Positions 51,913 through 61,323 of a DNA stretch of 64,000 nt are shown piece after piece (positions within the stretch are counted from its first letter, which is position 1; the number at the start of each line of letters is the position of its first letter). The notes under the pieces were generated by a model, which saw nothing but the letters and a program-made list of their open reading frames with translations, did not search any database and was not told the origin of the DNA. Origin of the DNA: OAS926 sp035503715. Lineage in GTDB: Bacteria > Pseudomonadota > Alphaproteobacteria > Rhizobiales > Rhizobiaceae. A program made the position numbers and the translations under genes. The stretch covers positions 53,893 to 117,892 of the forward strand of contig DATJTE010000017.1 in assembly GCA_035503715.1 (NCBI GenBank). The letters run 5' to 3'.

Positions 51913-52307
51913 TGTTCGTCGATGCCTCTGCGCTGACGTCCATGGTGTTGGGCGAGGCTGACTCCATTGAGCTTGCGGCAAGATTGCAACATGCTGACGT
52001 CCGGATGACGTCGCCTCTATCAGTATGGGAGGCGGCGACGGCGGTCTCTCGCGTTCTAACGGTCTCGCCAAGTAGCGCCGGCGAAATCATTCTTGCTTAT
52101 CTGCGCGACGTAAATATCGATCTCGTCGAGATCCCGACCGAAGTTACGTCCACCGCAATCTCGGCCTTCGAGCGTTACGGCAAAGGTCGGCACAAGGCGA
52201 AGCTCAATTTCGGCGATTGCTTCTCATACGCCTGCGCAAAACATTTCCGACAGCCGCTCATGTTCAAGGGTGACGATTTTGCGCTGACTGATGTCGACGT
52301 GGCCTGA
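51912..52307 (+). CDS. vapC: VapC-type PIN-domain ribonuclease toxin
   Basis: A 131-residue PIN nuclease. The acidic residues are D4 in MFVDASAL, E40 in SVWEAATAV, D101 in LNFGDCFSYACA, and D122 in FKGDDFALTDVD near the end. It cleaves RNA, often tRNA or rRNA, when not bound by VapB. It converges on ubiG with only 3 bp between stops. The module is inserted between the DUF1178/EamA genes and ubiG. Confidence 0.92.
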   Translation: MFVDASALTSMVLGEADSIELAARLQHADVRMTSPLSVWEAATAVSRVLTVSPSSAGEIILAYLRDVNIDLVEIPTEVTSTAISAFERYGKGRHKAKLNFGDCFSYACAKHFRQPLMFKGDDFALTDVDVA

Positions 52308-52310
52308 AGC

Positions 52311-53060
52311 CTACGTCGAGCCCTTCTCCGCCAGCACCATGTAGTTGACATCCATGTCCTTGGATTGCTGCCAGCGGTCGGCGAGCGGATTGTAGATCAC
52401 GCCGGTGCGATCGACGATCGTCATCGAGGCATCCGACAGCGCCTTTTCCAGCTCGTCCGGCCGCACCAGCTTGCCATATTGATGCGTGCCGCGCGGCAGC
52501 CAGCCCAGTATGTACTCCGCCCCAATAATGGCGAGCCCGAGCGCCTTCAGCGTGCGGTTGATGGTGGCGACGAACATCACGCCGCTGGGCTTTACCATCT
52601 CGGCGCAGCGCTTCACGTAAAGCGGCACGTCGGAGACGTGCTCGACCACCTCCATGTTGAGGATCACGTCGAACTGCTCGCCGGCATCCGCGAGATCTTC
52701 CGCGGTGGCGGCGCGGTAGTCGATCGTCACGCCGGATTCGGCTGCGTGCAGCTTCGCGACCTCGATGTTGCTGGCGGCCGGATCGACGCCGACCACCGAT
52801 GCGCCGAGGCGGGCCATCGGCTCGCACAACAGTCCGCCGCCGCAGCCGATGTCGAGGATGCGCAAGCCCTCGAACGGCCGAGCAGCGCGCGGGTCGCGGC
52901 CGAAGCGTGTCGCGACATGGTCGCGGATATAGGCGAGGCGGACCGGATTGAACTTGTGCAGCGGCTTGAACTTGCCGTTCGGGTTCCACCATTCGGCGGC
53001 GAGGGCGGCAAAACGCTCCACCTCGCCCCGGTCGATCGTCGATCGTCGGGCTTCCGGCAT
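52311..53060 (-). CDS. ubiG: Bifunctional 2-polyprenyl-6-hydroxyphenol methylase/3-demethylubiquinol 3-O-methyltransferase
   Basis: A 249-residue SAM methyltransferase carrying out both O-methylations of ubiquinone synthesis. Motif I is LDIGCGGGLLCEPMARLG near 68-85, followed by GVDPAASNI and the post-motif VILNMEVVEHVSDVP near 131-145. The UbiG hallmark WWNPNGKFKPLHKFNPVRL near 24-42 is present. I use the ATG at 53060, as the upstream 18 codons are atypical. Confidence 0.95.
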   Translation of the reverse strand: MPEARRSTIDRGEVERFAALAAEWWNPNGKFKPLHKFNPVRLAYIRDHVATRFGRDPRAARPFEGLRILDIGCGGGLLCEPMARLGASVVGVDPAASNIEVAKLHAAESGVTIDYRAATAEDLADAGEQFDVILNMEVVEHVSDVPLYVKRCAEMVKPSGVMFVATINRTLKALGLAIIGAEYILGWLPRGTHQYGKLVRPDELEKALSDASMTIVDRTGVIYNPLADRWQQSKDMDVNYMVLAEKGST

Positions 53061-53226
53061 ATTAGTGGTCTCCCTTCGGGGTGAACAAGTCGGGCGCTCC
53101 CCGGGTAAAGTCAAGCCGGGTGGCAGGTGACCCGGCGTCTCCTGACACTGGGCTGTCGGCAGGGGTGAGCTATATTGCCCGCATATTCAGCCGGTTCATG
53201 TGCGCGGGGCCGTAAGGAGAAGAAAT

Positions 53227-53808
53227 TTGAGCTCGACCGTTGCCGCGATCCTCTGGACGCATCTTTTTACACCCGGCCATGATGCCTGCCGCCTGATCCA
53301 GATGAAGGAAGGTTTCGCCCTCGAAGGGCATTCGAATTTCGAACATGAGGGAAAACCGTGCTCGCTCGGCTACCGCGTGCATGGCGACAGCGCCTGGCAG
53401 ACGCGTGGTGCGCGCGTGTCGGGATTTCTGGGCAACGAGACCGTCGAAATCGAGATCAGCCGGACCGTGAACGGCGACTGGCTGATGAACGGGACGCTCC
53501 AGCCCGGCGTGCAGAGTCAGCGCGACATCGATCTCGGCTTCACGCCCGCGACGAATCTCATCGCACTGCGCCGGTTCGCGCTCGATATCGGTGCGGAGAC
53601 GGATGCGCCCGCCGCCTATATTCTTTTTCCCGAGACAAAGCTCAGCGAGCTGAAGATGACGGCGATGCACCAGCACTACCGCCGCATCGACCGCGAGCAC
53701 TACGACTATATCGGGACCAATTATCATGAAGTGCTCACGGTGAGCGATATTGGCTTCGTGCTGGAATATCCGGGCCTATGGAAAGGACAGCTCTGGCAGA
53801 GTTCCTGA
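53227..53808 (+). CDS. Putative glycolipid-binding domain protein
   Basis: A 193-residue protein resembling the putative glycolipid-binding family (PF06475). Its beta-rich fold shows EGHSNFEHEGKPCSLGYRVHGD and ARRFALDIG-type segments, and DLGFTPATNLIALRRF in the middle. The start is TTG at 53227 with a strong AAGGAG seven bases upstream; a GTG at 53200 lacks one. No signal peptide is evident. It lies upstream of an ABC transporter, but the 120-bp gap suggests separate transcription. Confidence 0.8.
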   Translation: MSSTVAAILWTHLFTPGHDACRLIQMKEGFALEGHSNFEHEGKPCSLGYRVHGDSAWQTRGARVSGFLGNETVEIEISRTVNGDWLMNGTLQPGVQSQRDIDLGFTPATNLIALRRFALDIGAETDAPAAYILFPETKLSELKMTAMHQHYRRIDREHYDYIGTNYHEVLTVSDIGFVLEYPGLWKGQLWQSS

Positions 53809-53929
53809 ACACGACCTGCTCGCATGGCCAGTAAGCGGGAAAATACCGGCCATAGGCCATTGGCCGTTTCCACAACCAGACCTATATGCGCCGCAACTGC
53901 AGGCGGGGGCTTTAAGCAGGGCTATTTTC

Positions 53930-54907
53930 ATGAACGAAACCGTTCCAACTGCGAACATCGAGCGCCAGGCGACGTCGCTGGCGGCGCCGATCATCGAGAT
54001 CGCCGGTCTTTCGAAGACCTACAAAACCGGCTTCGAGGCGCTCAAGGGCGTCGATCTCACCATCAACAAGGGCGAAATCTTTGCGCTGCTCGGGCCGAAC
54101 GGCGCCGGCAAGACGACACTGATCAACATCGTTTGCGGGCTGGTCAACGGCACCGGTGGTACGGTCACTGTCGCCGGCCACGACATCATCAAGGATTTCC
54201 GCGCCGCGCGGAAGCAGATCGGCCTGGTGCCGCAGGAACTCGTCGTCGACGGTTTCGAGAGTGTGTGGGCGACAGTGTCCTTCTCGCGCGGCCTGTTCGG
54301 CAAGCCTAAGAATCCTCAGCTGATCGAGAAGGTGCTGAAGGACCTGTCGCTCTGGGACAAGAAGGACTCCAAGGTCATCACCCTGTCTGGCGGCATGAAG
54401 CGTCGCGTCATGATCGCCAAGGCGCTGTCCCACGAGCCGGAAATCCTCTTCCTCGACGAGCCGACCGCGGGCGTCGATGTCGAGCTTCGCCGTGATATGT
54501 GGGCGCTGGTGCGCCAAATGCGCGAAAGCGGCGTCACGATCATCCTGACCACGCACTACATCGAGGAAGCCGAGGAGATGGCCGATCGTGTCGGCGTCAT
54601 CAACAAGGGCGAGCTGATCCTGGTCGAGCAGAAAAGCACGCTGATGAAGAATCTCGGCAAGAAGCAGCTCACTATCGAGCTCACCGCACCGGTCGATTCT
54701 GTACCGGCGTCGCTGTCGGCCTACCCGCTGGAGCTCGCAAACGCCGGCAGGGATCTCGTCTACACCTATGACACGCAGGCGGAGCGCACCGGCATCACCG
54801 CGCTGCTTTCCGACCTCCAGCGCGCCGGCATCCGCTTCCGCGACATCGAGACCAGCCAGAGCTCGCTCGAAGACATCTTTGTCGGCCTGGTGAGGAACCA
54901 GTCATGA
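53930..54907 (+). CDS. ABC transporter ATP-binding protein (ABC-2/DRA type)
   Basis: A 325-residue ATPase. The Walker A motif is GPNGAGKTT near residues 55-63, the signature is LSGGMKRRV near 155-163, and Walker B is EILFLDEPTAG near 172-182. The C-terminal extension (about 240-325) is typical of DRA-type exporters. Together with the adjacent permease it forms an export system related to daunorubicin/NodIJ-type transporters; the substrate is unknown. Confidence 0.93.
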   Translation: MNETVPTANIERQATSLAAPIIEIAGLSKTYKTGFEALKGVDLTINKGEIFALLGPNGAGKTTLINIVCGLVNGTGGTVTVAGHDIIKDFRAARKQIGLVPQELVVDGFESVWATVSFSRGLFGKPKNPQLIEKVLKDLSLWDKKDSKVITLSGGMKRRVMIAKALSHEPEILFLDEPTAGVDVELRRDMWALVRQMRESGVTIILTTHYIEEAEEMADRVGVINKGELILVEQKSTLMKNLGKKQLTIELTAPVDSVPASLSAYPLELANAGRDLVYTYDTQAERTGITALLSDLQRAGIRFRDIETSQSSLEDIFVGLVRNQS

Positions 54908-55665
54908 ACTATCACGCGATCCAGTCCATCTACACATTCGAGATGGCGCGGACCTTCCGCACCATCCTGCAGAGTATCGTCTCGCCGGTCGTATCCACAT
55001 CGCTCTATTTCATCGTCTTCGGCGCTGCGATCGGCACGCGCATTCAGTCGATCGACGGAATCGACTATGGTGCATTCATCGTGCCGGGCCTCATGATGAT
55101 GACGCTGCTCACGCTGTCGATCTCCAACGCGTCGTTCGGCATCTACTTCCCGAAATTCGTCGGCACGATCTATGAGATCCTGTCCGCACCCGTTTCCTAT
55201 GTCGAGATCGTCATCGCCTATGTCGGCGCCGCCGCCACCAAGTCGATCATGATAGGCCTGGTGATCCTCGCTACCGCCGCTTTCTTCGTGCCGCTCGAAA
55301 TCCAGCATCCCTTCGTCATGGTGCTGTTCCTGGTGCTAACCGCAATCACCTTCAGCCTGTTCGGCTTCATCATCGGCATCTGGGCGGACGGTTTCGAGAA
55401 ACTGCAGCTCATCCCGCTGCTGATCGTGACACCGCTCGCCTTCCTCGGCGGCTCGTTCTACTCGATCGATATGCTGCCGCCCTTCTGGCAGACGGTCTCG
55501 CTGTTCAATCCGGTGGTCTATCTGGTCAGCGGCTTCCGCTGGAGTTTCGTCGGGACCTCGGACGTGAGCGTGGGCGTCAGCCTTGGCATGACGCTGGTGT
55601 TCCTCGCGGCCTGCATCGCCATCACCGCATGGATATTCAAGACGGGCTACCGGCTGAAGAATTAG
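54904..55665 (+). CDS. ABC-2 type transporter permease
   Basis: A 253-residue protein with six hydrophobic segments. The ABC-2 signature LLIVTPLAFLGGSFYSIDMLPPFWQTVSLFNPV lies at about 173-205 and FEKLQLIP precedes it. Its ATG overlaps the ATPase stop by four bases. A terminator follows. Confidence 0.92.
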   Translation: MNYHAIQSIYTFEMARTFRTILQSIVSPVVSTSLYFIVFGAAIGTRIQSIDGIDYGAFIVPGLMMMTLLTLSISNASFGIYFPKFVGTIYEILSAPVSYVEIVIAYVGAAATKSIMIGLVILATAAFFVPLEIQHPFVMVLFLVLTAITFSLFGFIIGIWADGFEKLQLIPLLIVTPLAFLGGSFYSIDMLPPFWQTVSLFNPVVYLVSGFRWSFVGTSDVSVGVSLGMTLVFLAACIAITAWIFKTGYRLKN

Positions 55666-55736
55666 GCACGGTCGCCAAAAGCCCGGGCTTCGCCTTGCGA
55701 AGCTGCCGTCCTTTGGCTATGGGAAGCCCGCATTTC

Positions 55737-55767
55737 GCGCCTCGGACAGTCCGGGGCGCTTTCGTTT
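55737..55767 (+). terminator. Rho-independent terminator after the ABC-2 operon
   Basis: Ten-base arms GCGCCTCGGA/TCCGGGGCGC (one T-G wobble) with loop CAG, followed by TTTCGTTT. Other small palindromes lie just upstream, for example AAGCCCGGGCTT near 55679. Confidence 0.8.
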
Positions 55768-55817
55768 GACGAGTAGCCGGCAAACTGGGGCCGGCAATCT
55801 GGCGCACCAAGGCTTCG

Positions 55818-57092
55818 ATGGCCCGCATCGTGATGAAATTCGGCGGCACGTCCGTCGCTGACCTGGCCCGCATCCACAATGTGGCGCGGCACGTCAAACG
55901 CGAGGTCGACGCCGGCCATGAAGTGGCTGTGGTCGTGTCCGCCATGTCCGGCAAGACCAACGAACTGGTCGGCTGGGTCCAGGGCATGCCGAAGGCCACG
56001 GGCTCGAACACGCCGTTCTTCGATGCCCGCGAGTATGATGCCGTCGTCGCGTCGGGCGAACAGGTCACGTCCGGGCTGCTGGCGATCGCGCTGCAGTCGA
56101 TGGGCATCCATGCCCGCTCATGGCAAGGCTGGCAGATCCCGATCAAGACCGACGGCGCGCATGGCGCTGCCCGCATCCAGGACATCGACGGCGGCTTCCT
56201 GATCCAGCGTTTCGGCGAGGGGCAGGTGGCCGTCATCGCAGGCTTTCAAGGCATTGCGCCTGACAACCGTATCGCCACGCTCGGCCGTGGCGGCTCCGAC
56301 ACCAGCGCTGTGGCGATCGCCGCCGCCGTGAAGGCCGACCGCTGCGATATCTACACCGACGTGGACGGCGTCTATACGACCGACCCGCGCATGGAGCCGA
56401 AAGCCCGCCGCCTCGACAAGATTTCCTTCGAGGAAATGCTGGAGATGGCCTCGCTCGGCTCCAAGGTGCTGCAGGTGCGCTCTGTCGAACTCGCCATGGT
56501 GCACAAGGTCCGCACCTTCGTCCGCTCCTCCTTCGAAGACCCGGATGCCCCCGGCATGGGCGATCTTCTCAATCCGCCCGGAACGCTCATTTGCGACGAG
56601 GATGAAATCGTGGAACAGCAAGTCGTCACAGGCATTGCCTACGCCAAGGACGAGGCGCAGGTGTCACTCCGCCGCGTCGCCGACCGACCGGGCGTCGCCG
56701 CCGGCATTTTCGGACCGCTCGCCGAAGCCAACATCAATGTCGACATGATCGTCCAGAACATCTCCGAGGACGGCAAGTTCACCGACATGACCTTCACGGT
56801 CCCCAATGGCGATCTCGACAAGGCGCGGGCCGTGTTGGAGAGGGTCAAGGAGACGATCGGCTTCGACGTCATCCAGTCGGACAGCGGCATGTCCAAGGTT
56901 TCGGTTATCGGCATCGGCATGCGCAGCCATGCTGGCGTCGCGGCCACCGCCTTCAAGGCGCTGTCGGAAAAGGGCATAAACATCCGCGCGATCACCACCT
57001 CGGAGATCAAAATCTCGATCCTGATTGACGGGCCCTATACGGAATTGGCAGTCCGTACTTTGCATTCGGTCTACGGGCTGGATAAAAACTAG
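55818..57092 (+). CDS. lysC: Aspartate kinase
   Basis: A 424-residue enzyme that phosphorylates aspartate at the entry to lysine, threonine and methionine synthesis. The catalytic part starts MARIVMKFGGTSV. LGRGGSDTSAVAIAAAVKADRCDIYTDVDGVYTTDPR lies near 155-195. Two C-terminal ACT domains (about 265-340 and 345-424) provide feedback control. Length is standard for the monofunctional class. The order lysC-ptsP is characteristic of rhizobia. Confidence 0.96.
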   Translation: MARIVMKFGGTSVADLARIHNVARHVKREVDAGHEVAVVVSAMSGKTNELVGWVQGMPKATGSNTPFFDAREYDAVVASGEQVTSGLLAIALQSMGIHARSWQGWQIPIKTDGAHGAARIQDIDGGFLIQRFGEGQVAVIAGFQGIAPDNRIATLGRGGSDTSAVAIAAAVKADRCDIYTDVDGVYTTDPRMEPKARRLDKISFEEMLEMASLGSKVLQVRSVELAMVHKVRTFVRSSFEDPDAPGMGDLLNPPGTLICDEDEIVEQQVVTGIAYAKDEAQVSLRRVADRPGVAAGIFGPLAEANINVDMIVQNISEDGKFTDMTFTVPNGDLDKARAVLERVKETIGFDVIQSDSGMSKVSVIGIGMRSHAGVAATAFKALSEKGINIRAITTSEIKISILIDGPYTELAVRTLHSVYGLDKN

Positions 57093-57162
57093 ACATATTT
57101 CGTGTTCGAGCGGCCGGCTCGGACTGTGTTCCGCGCCGGCAAAACCCTTTGGAGACACCTCT

Positions 57163-59439
57163 TTGGCGGTACGTGACGTGGCCGGTGGCCCCCGCGTTCT
57201 CCTGAAAAGGCTCCGCGACCTGATGCAGGAGCCGATCGAGCCGCAGGCGCGGCTCGACAGGATCGTGCGCGGCATCGCCCAGGAGATGGTCGCCGAGGTC
57301 TGCTCGCTCTACGTGCTTCGCGCCGACGGCGTGCTCGAACTCTACGCAACCGAAGGTCTCAATCCCGGATCGGTTCACCAGGCGCAGTTGCGACTGGGCG
57401 AAGGCCTGGTCGGCACGATCGCCGCCAGCGCCAGGCCGCTGAACCTCTCCGACGCGCAGAAGCACCCGGCCTTCGCCTATCTGCCGGAGGTGGGCGAAGA
57501 AGCCTACAACGCCTTCCTCGGCGTGCCGGTCTTGAGGGCAGGGCGTACATTGGGCGTGCTCGTCGTTCAGAACCGCACCCACCGTCACTACCGCGACGAC
57601 GAGGTCGAGGTGCTCGAAACCACGGCGATGGTGATCGCCGAGATGATCGCGTCGGGCGATCTGGCGCGGTTGACGCGGCCCGGGCTGGAGCTCGACCTCT
57701 CCCGTCCGGTCAGCATCCAGGGCCTATCCTTCAACGACGGCGTCGGGCTCGGCCATGTCGTGCTGCACGAGCCGCGCATCGTCGTCACCAACCTCTTCAA
57801 CGAGGACAGCGAGGAGGAACTGCGCCGCCTCGAAACCGCGCTGGCGTCGCTGCGGCTCTCGATCGACGACATGCTGTCGCGGCGCGAGGTGGCCTTCGAG
57901 GGCGAACACCGCGCCGTGCTTGAAGCCTACCGCATGTTTGCCAATGACCGCGGCTGGGTGCGGCGTCTGGACGAGGCGGTGAAGAACGGCCTGACGGCGG
58001 AAGCGGCGGTCGAGAAGGTGCAGAGCGACATGCGTGCGCGCATGCTGCACATGACCGACCCTTATCTGCGCGAGCGGATGAGCGATTTCGACGATCTCGC
58101 CAACCGGCTGCTGCGCCAGTTGATGGGCACTGGCCCGGAGACGATTGCCTCGACGCTGCCGAAGGATGCGATCATCGTCGCGCGCTCGATGGGTGCGGCC
58201 GAACTGCTCGACTATCCGCGCGACAAACTGCGCGGGCTCATCCTGGAAGACGGCGCGGTGACCAGCCACGTCGTCATCGTCGCGCGCGCCATGGGCATCC
58301 CCGTTACCGGCCAGATGAAGGGCGCGGTGTCGATGGCGGAAAACCGCGACGCCGTTATTGTCGACGGCGACGAGGGAACGATCCATCTGCGCCCGCAGCC
58401 CGATCTTGAGGCGGCTTATGCGGAAAAGGTCAGGTTCCGCGCGCGGCGGCAGGAGCTCTACCGAGAACTGCGCACCCGGCCGACGGTGTCGAAGGACGGC
58501 GTCAAGGTGGACCTGATGATGAATGCAGGTCTCGCCGTCGACCTGCCGCAGCTTGCCGAATCCGGCGCCGGCGGCATCGGGCTGTTCCGCACCGAGCTGC
58601 AGTTCATGATCGCCTCGACCTTTCCCCGTGCAGAGGCTCAGGAAAAGCTCTATCGCGACGTGCTGGACGCGGCGAAGGGCAAGCCGGTCACCTTCCGCAC
58701 TATCGACATCGGCGGCGACAAGGTGCTCCCTTATTTCAAGAGCGTGGCGAATGAGGAGAACCCGGCGCTTGGCTGGCGCGCGATCCGCCTCACCCTCGAT
58801 CGGCCTGCTTTGCTGCGTACGCAGGTGCGTGCGCTGCTCAAGGCGGCCGGCGGCCGCGAACTGCGCGTCATGCTTCCCATGGTCACCGAGCTTGGCGAGA
58901 TCGCGCAGGCACGCGAAATCATCGACAAGGAAGTGAAGCACCTGTCGCGTTTCGGGCACCATTTGCCGACGACGCTCAAGATAGGCGCGATGCTCGAAGT
59001 GCCGTCGCTTCTGTGGCAGCTCGACGAGCTGATGAAGGCGGTCGATTTCGTTTCGGTCGGTTCGAACGACCTGTTTCAGTTTGTCATGGCAACCGATCGC
59101 GGCAACACTCAGCTCTCGGACCGTTTCGATCCGCTCTCCGTGCCGTTCCTGCGTGTGCTCAAGCAGATCGCCGATGCGGGGACGCGCAACGATACGCCGG
59201 TCACGCTGTGCGGCGAACTGGCCGGCAAGCCGGTGTCCGCAATGGCGCTGTTTGGCGTCGGCTTCAGGTCGATCTCGATGTCTGCCGCCTCGATCGGCCC
59301 GGTCAAGGCGATGCTTGCCGAACTGCCGCTTGCCGAGCTGAGGGGCTTCTTCGAAGACAATCTTGCCGGCCACACCGCCAGCCTGCCGATGCGCGCGCTG
59401 CTGCAAGCCTTCGCCGACGACCGCGGGATACCGCTTTAG
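57163..59439 (+). CDS. ptsP: Phosphoenolpyruvate-protein phosphotransferase PtsP (nitrogen PTS enzyme I)
   Basis: A 758-residue EI-Ntr. The N-terminal GAF domain (about 25-155) binds glutamine or alpha-ketoglutarate in homologues. The PEP-utilising domain carries the active-site His in GAVTSHVVIVARAMGIP (near 370-386). The C-terminal TIM-barrel has SGAGGIGLFRTELQFM, FRTIDIGGDKVLPYF and GSNDLFQFVMATDRGN near its end, with the catalytic Cys in TLCGELAGK. It starts the phosphorelay to NPr and EIIA-Ntr. The start is TTG at 57163 with GGAG upstream. Confidence 0.96.
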   Translation: MAVRDVAGGPRVLLKRLRDLMQEPIEPQARLDRIVRGIAQEMVAEVCSLYVLRADGVLELYATEGLNPGSVHQAQLRLGEGLVGTIAASARPLNLSDAQKHPAFAYLPEVGEEAYNAFLGVPVLRAGRTLGVLVVQNRTHRHYRDDEVEVLETTAMVIAEMIASGDLARLTRPGLELDLSRPVSIQGLSFNDGVGLGHVVLHEPRIVVTNLFNEDSEEELRRLETALASLRLSIDDMLSRREVAFEGEHRAVLEAYRMFANDRGWVRRLDEAVKNGLTAEAAVEKVQSDMRARMLHMTDPYLRERMSDFDDLANRLLRQLMGTGPETIASTLPKDAIIVARSMGAAELLDYPRDKLRGLILEDGAVTSHVVIVARAMGIPVTGQMKGAVSMAENRDAVIVDGDEGTIHLRPQPDLEAAYAEKVRFRARRQELYRELRTRPTVSKDGVKVDLMMNAGLAVDLPQLAESGAGGIGLFRTELQFMIASTFPRAEAQEKLYRDVLDAAKGKPVTFRTIDIGGDKVLPYFKSVANEENPALGWRAIRLTLDRPALLRTQVRALLKAAGGRELRVMLPMVTELGEIAQAREIIDKEVKHLSRFGHHLPTTLKIGAMLEVPSLLWQLDELMKAVDFVSVGSNDLFQFVMATDRGNTQLSDRFDPLSVPFLRVLKQIADAGTRNDTPVTLCGELAGKPVSAMALFGVGFRSISMSAASIGPVKAMLAELPLAELRGFFEDNLAGHTASLPMRALLQAFADDRGIPL

Positions 59440-59465
59440 ATCCTCGCACCGGCATTTTTCTTGAA

Positions 59466-59484
59466 ATTCATAGAATATATGAAT
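59466..59484. promoter_or_regulatory. Phd-type operator upstream of antitoxin
   Basis: Perfect 7-bp arms ATTCATA/TATGAAT with a 5-bp spacer in an unusually AT-rich stretch (about 59455-59505), followed by further AT-rich half-repeats (AATATTATCTATATT). Likely autoregulatory site of the Phd-type antitoxin. Confidence 0.6.
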
Positions 59485-59516
59485 ATTATCTATATTGTCT
59501 AATTTGGAGAAGTCCG

Positions 59517-59771
59517 GTGCGCCAGTTCAGTACGGTCGAACTGACCCAGAAAATCGGCGACGTAACCCACCTGGCAAGCCGTGAGCCGGTGGCGATTACA
59601 CAGCACCGCAAGCGTCGCTTCGTGCTTATGAGCATCGAGGACTATGAACGCCTCGTCAGCCGCGGCGATACGCGCCAGGTTTGGACCGCTAAGACGGTGC
59701 CAAGTGAACTGGTGGACGAAATGGAAGCGGCGCTTGAAGCCTACGAAAAAGCCACGCCCGGTAATCCGTGA
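59517..59771 (+). CDS. Phd/YefM-family antitoxin
   Basis: An 84-residue antitoxin. The N-terminal half has the Phd fold pattern RQFSTVELTQKIGDVTHLASREPVAITQHRKRRFVLMSIEDYERL, and the C-terminal helix binds the toxin. The start is GTG at 59517 with GGAG nine bases upstream. Its stop overlaps the GTG start of the next gene. Confidence 0.85.
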   Translation: MRQFSTVELTQKIGDVTHLASREPVAITQHRKRRFVLMSIEDYERLVSRGDTRQVWTAKTVPSELVDEMEAALEAYEKATPGNP

Positions 59772-60178
59772 CGTTCGAGGAGCTTCAAACCGGCGTTGTG
59801 ATCTCCTACCCGTTCCTTTGGGAGCGTGAGGCGAACCGTGGCGAGACGGAAGGGCGCAAGGTTCGTCCAACTGCGGTCGCGCTCCGACTGCCTCGTGCAA
59901 GCGGCGACGCGGTTGCCCTTTTGCCGATTACGACCCAGCCGCCTGCGAAAGGGCGTAAAGCAATCGAGATACCGGATACCGAGAAGCAGCGCGCCGGCCT
60001 CGATATTGGTGCACGTTGCTGGATCATGCTCGATGAGTTCAACAGCGACATCATTGGCAAATCCTTTTACCTCGAACCCGAGCGGCCGCTTGGGGCTTTC
60101 AGCCGAGCGTTCTTCCTGCCGGTTGCACGGGCGTTCGTCGCCAATATGAAGTCTGCGCACCACGTCAAACGTAGCTAG
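59768..60178 (+). CDS. PemK/MazF-like growth inhibitor (toxin)
   Basis: A 136-residue protein of the plasmid-maintenance type: ISYPFLWEREANRGETEGRKVRPTAVALRL near residues 12-41, LLPITTQPPAKGRKAIEIPD near 51-70, and CWIMLDEFNSDIIG near 84-97. The GxxKxRPxxV-like strand marks relation to PemK/MazF endoribonucleases, though it belongs to a less studied branch. It overlaps the Phd gene by four bases (GTGA). The module sits between ptsP and prfA, which I believe are usually adjacent in rhizobia. Confidence 0.8.
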   Translation: MTFEELQTGVVISYPFLWEREANRGETEGRKVRPTAVALRLPRASGDAVALLPITTQPPAKGRKAIEIPDTEKQRAGLDIGARCWIMLDEFNSDIIGKSFYLEPERPLGAFSRAFFLPVARAFVANMKSAHHVKRS

Positions 60179-60243
60179 CTTGCGCGTTGAGCTTTTCCGC
60201 AATCTTCGATATGCCCCGCTCCGGCTAAAGAATAATCCGCAAA

Positions 60244-61323
60244 ATGATCTCTCTTCCCCGCGACCGTATGGACCAGGTGGTCAAGCGTTTCGACCTGCTC
60301 GAAGCGCAGATGGCGGCCGGCGTCGCGCCGGACGTCTATGTGAAGATGTCATCCGAATATGCCGACATCCAGGATCTCGCCGGGAAGATTCGCGAGTTGC
60401 GCTCGGCGGAAGCCGAGCTTGCCGATCTCGAAGCGATGCTCTCCGACAAATCGACCGATGCCGAGATGCGCGCCCTGGCCGAGGCCGACATGCCGGGTGT
60501 CGAGGACCGCATCGAGACGCTGCAGGGCGACATCCAGATCCTGCTGCTGCCGAAAGATGCCGCCGATGCGAAGAACGCCATTCTCGAAATCCGCGCCGGC
60601 ACCGGTGGCGACGAGGCGGCGCTTTTCGCCGGCGATCTATTCCGCATGTATGAGCGCTACGCCGCCGCGCAGGGCTGGAAGTTCGAACTTGTGTCGGCCA
60701 GCGAGGGCGATGTCGGCGGCTTCAAGGAAATCATCGCCCAGGTGTCGGGCAAGGGCGTCTTCGCCAAGCTGAAATTCGAGTCCGGTGTGCACCGTGTGCA
60801 GCGCGTGCCGGCCACCGAGGGCAGTGGGCGCATCCACACGTCTGCCGCTACCGTGGCCGTGCTGCCCGAGGCGGAAGAGGTCGATCTCGAAATCCGCAAC
60901 GAGGACATCCGCATTGACACGATGCGCGCGTCCGGCGCCGGCGGCCAACACGTCAACACGACCGACTCGGCCGTGCGCATCACGCATCTGCCGACCGGCA
61001 TCATGGTGGTCTCGGCGGAAAAGTCGCAGCACCAGAACCGGGCGCGCGCCATGCAGATTTTGCGAGCACGCCTGTTCGACATGGAGCGCACGCGGCTCGC
61101 CGACGAACGTTCGGAATCGCGCAAGCTGCAGGTCGGTTCCGGCGACCGCTCCGAGCGCATCCGCACCTATAATTTTCCGCAGGGCCGCGTCACCGACCAC
61201 CGCATCAATCTCACCCTCTACAAGCTCGACCGGGTGATCGAAGGCGAGCTGGACGAGATTGTCGACGCGCTGGTCGCCGACCATCAGTCGAAGCTGATCG
61301 CGGATATGGGATCGAATGGCTGA
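60244..61323 (+). CDS. prfA: Peptide chain release factor 1
   Basis: A 359-residue class I release factor. The catalytic GGQ is at 233-235 in GAGGQHVNTTDSAVRI, and the codon-reading tripeptide is P189-A190-T191 (PxT of RF1, reading UAA and UAG). The length is normal. It overlaps prmC by eight bases, so the factor and the enzyme that methylates its GGQ glutamine are made together. Confidence 0.97.
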   Translation: MISLPRDRMDQVVKRFDLLEAQMAAGVAPDVYVKMSSEYADIQDLAGKIRELRSAEAELADLEAMLSDKSTDAEMRALAEADMPGVEDRIETLQGDIQILLLPKDAADAKNAILEIRAGTGGDEAALFAGDLFRMYERYAAAQGWKFELVSASEGDVGGFKEIIAQVSGKGVFAKLKFESGVHRVQRVPATEGSGRIHTSAATVAVLPEAEEVDLEIRNEDIRIDTMRASGAGGQHVNTTDSAVRITHLPTGIMVVSAEKSQHQNRARAMQILRARLFDMERTRLADERSESRKLQVGSGDRSERIRTYNFPQGRVTDHRINLTLYKLDRVIEGELDEIVDALVADHQSKLIADMGSNG

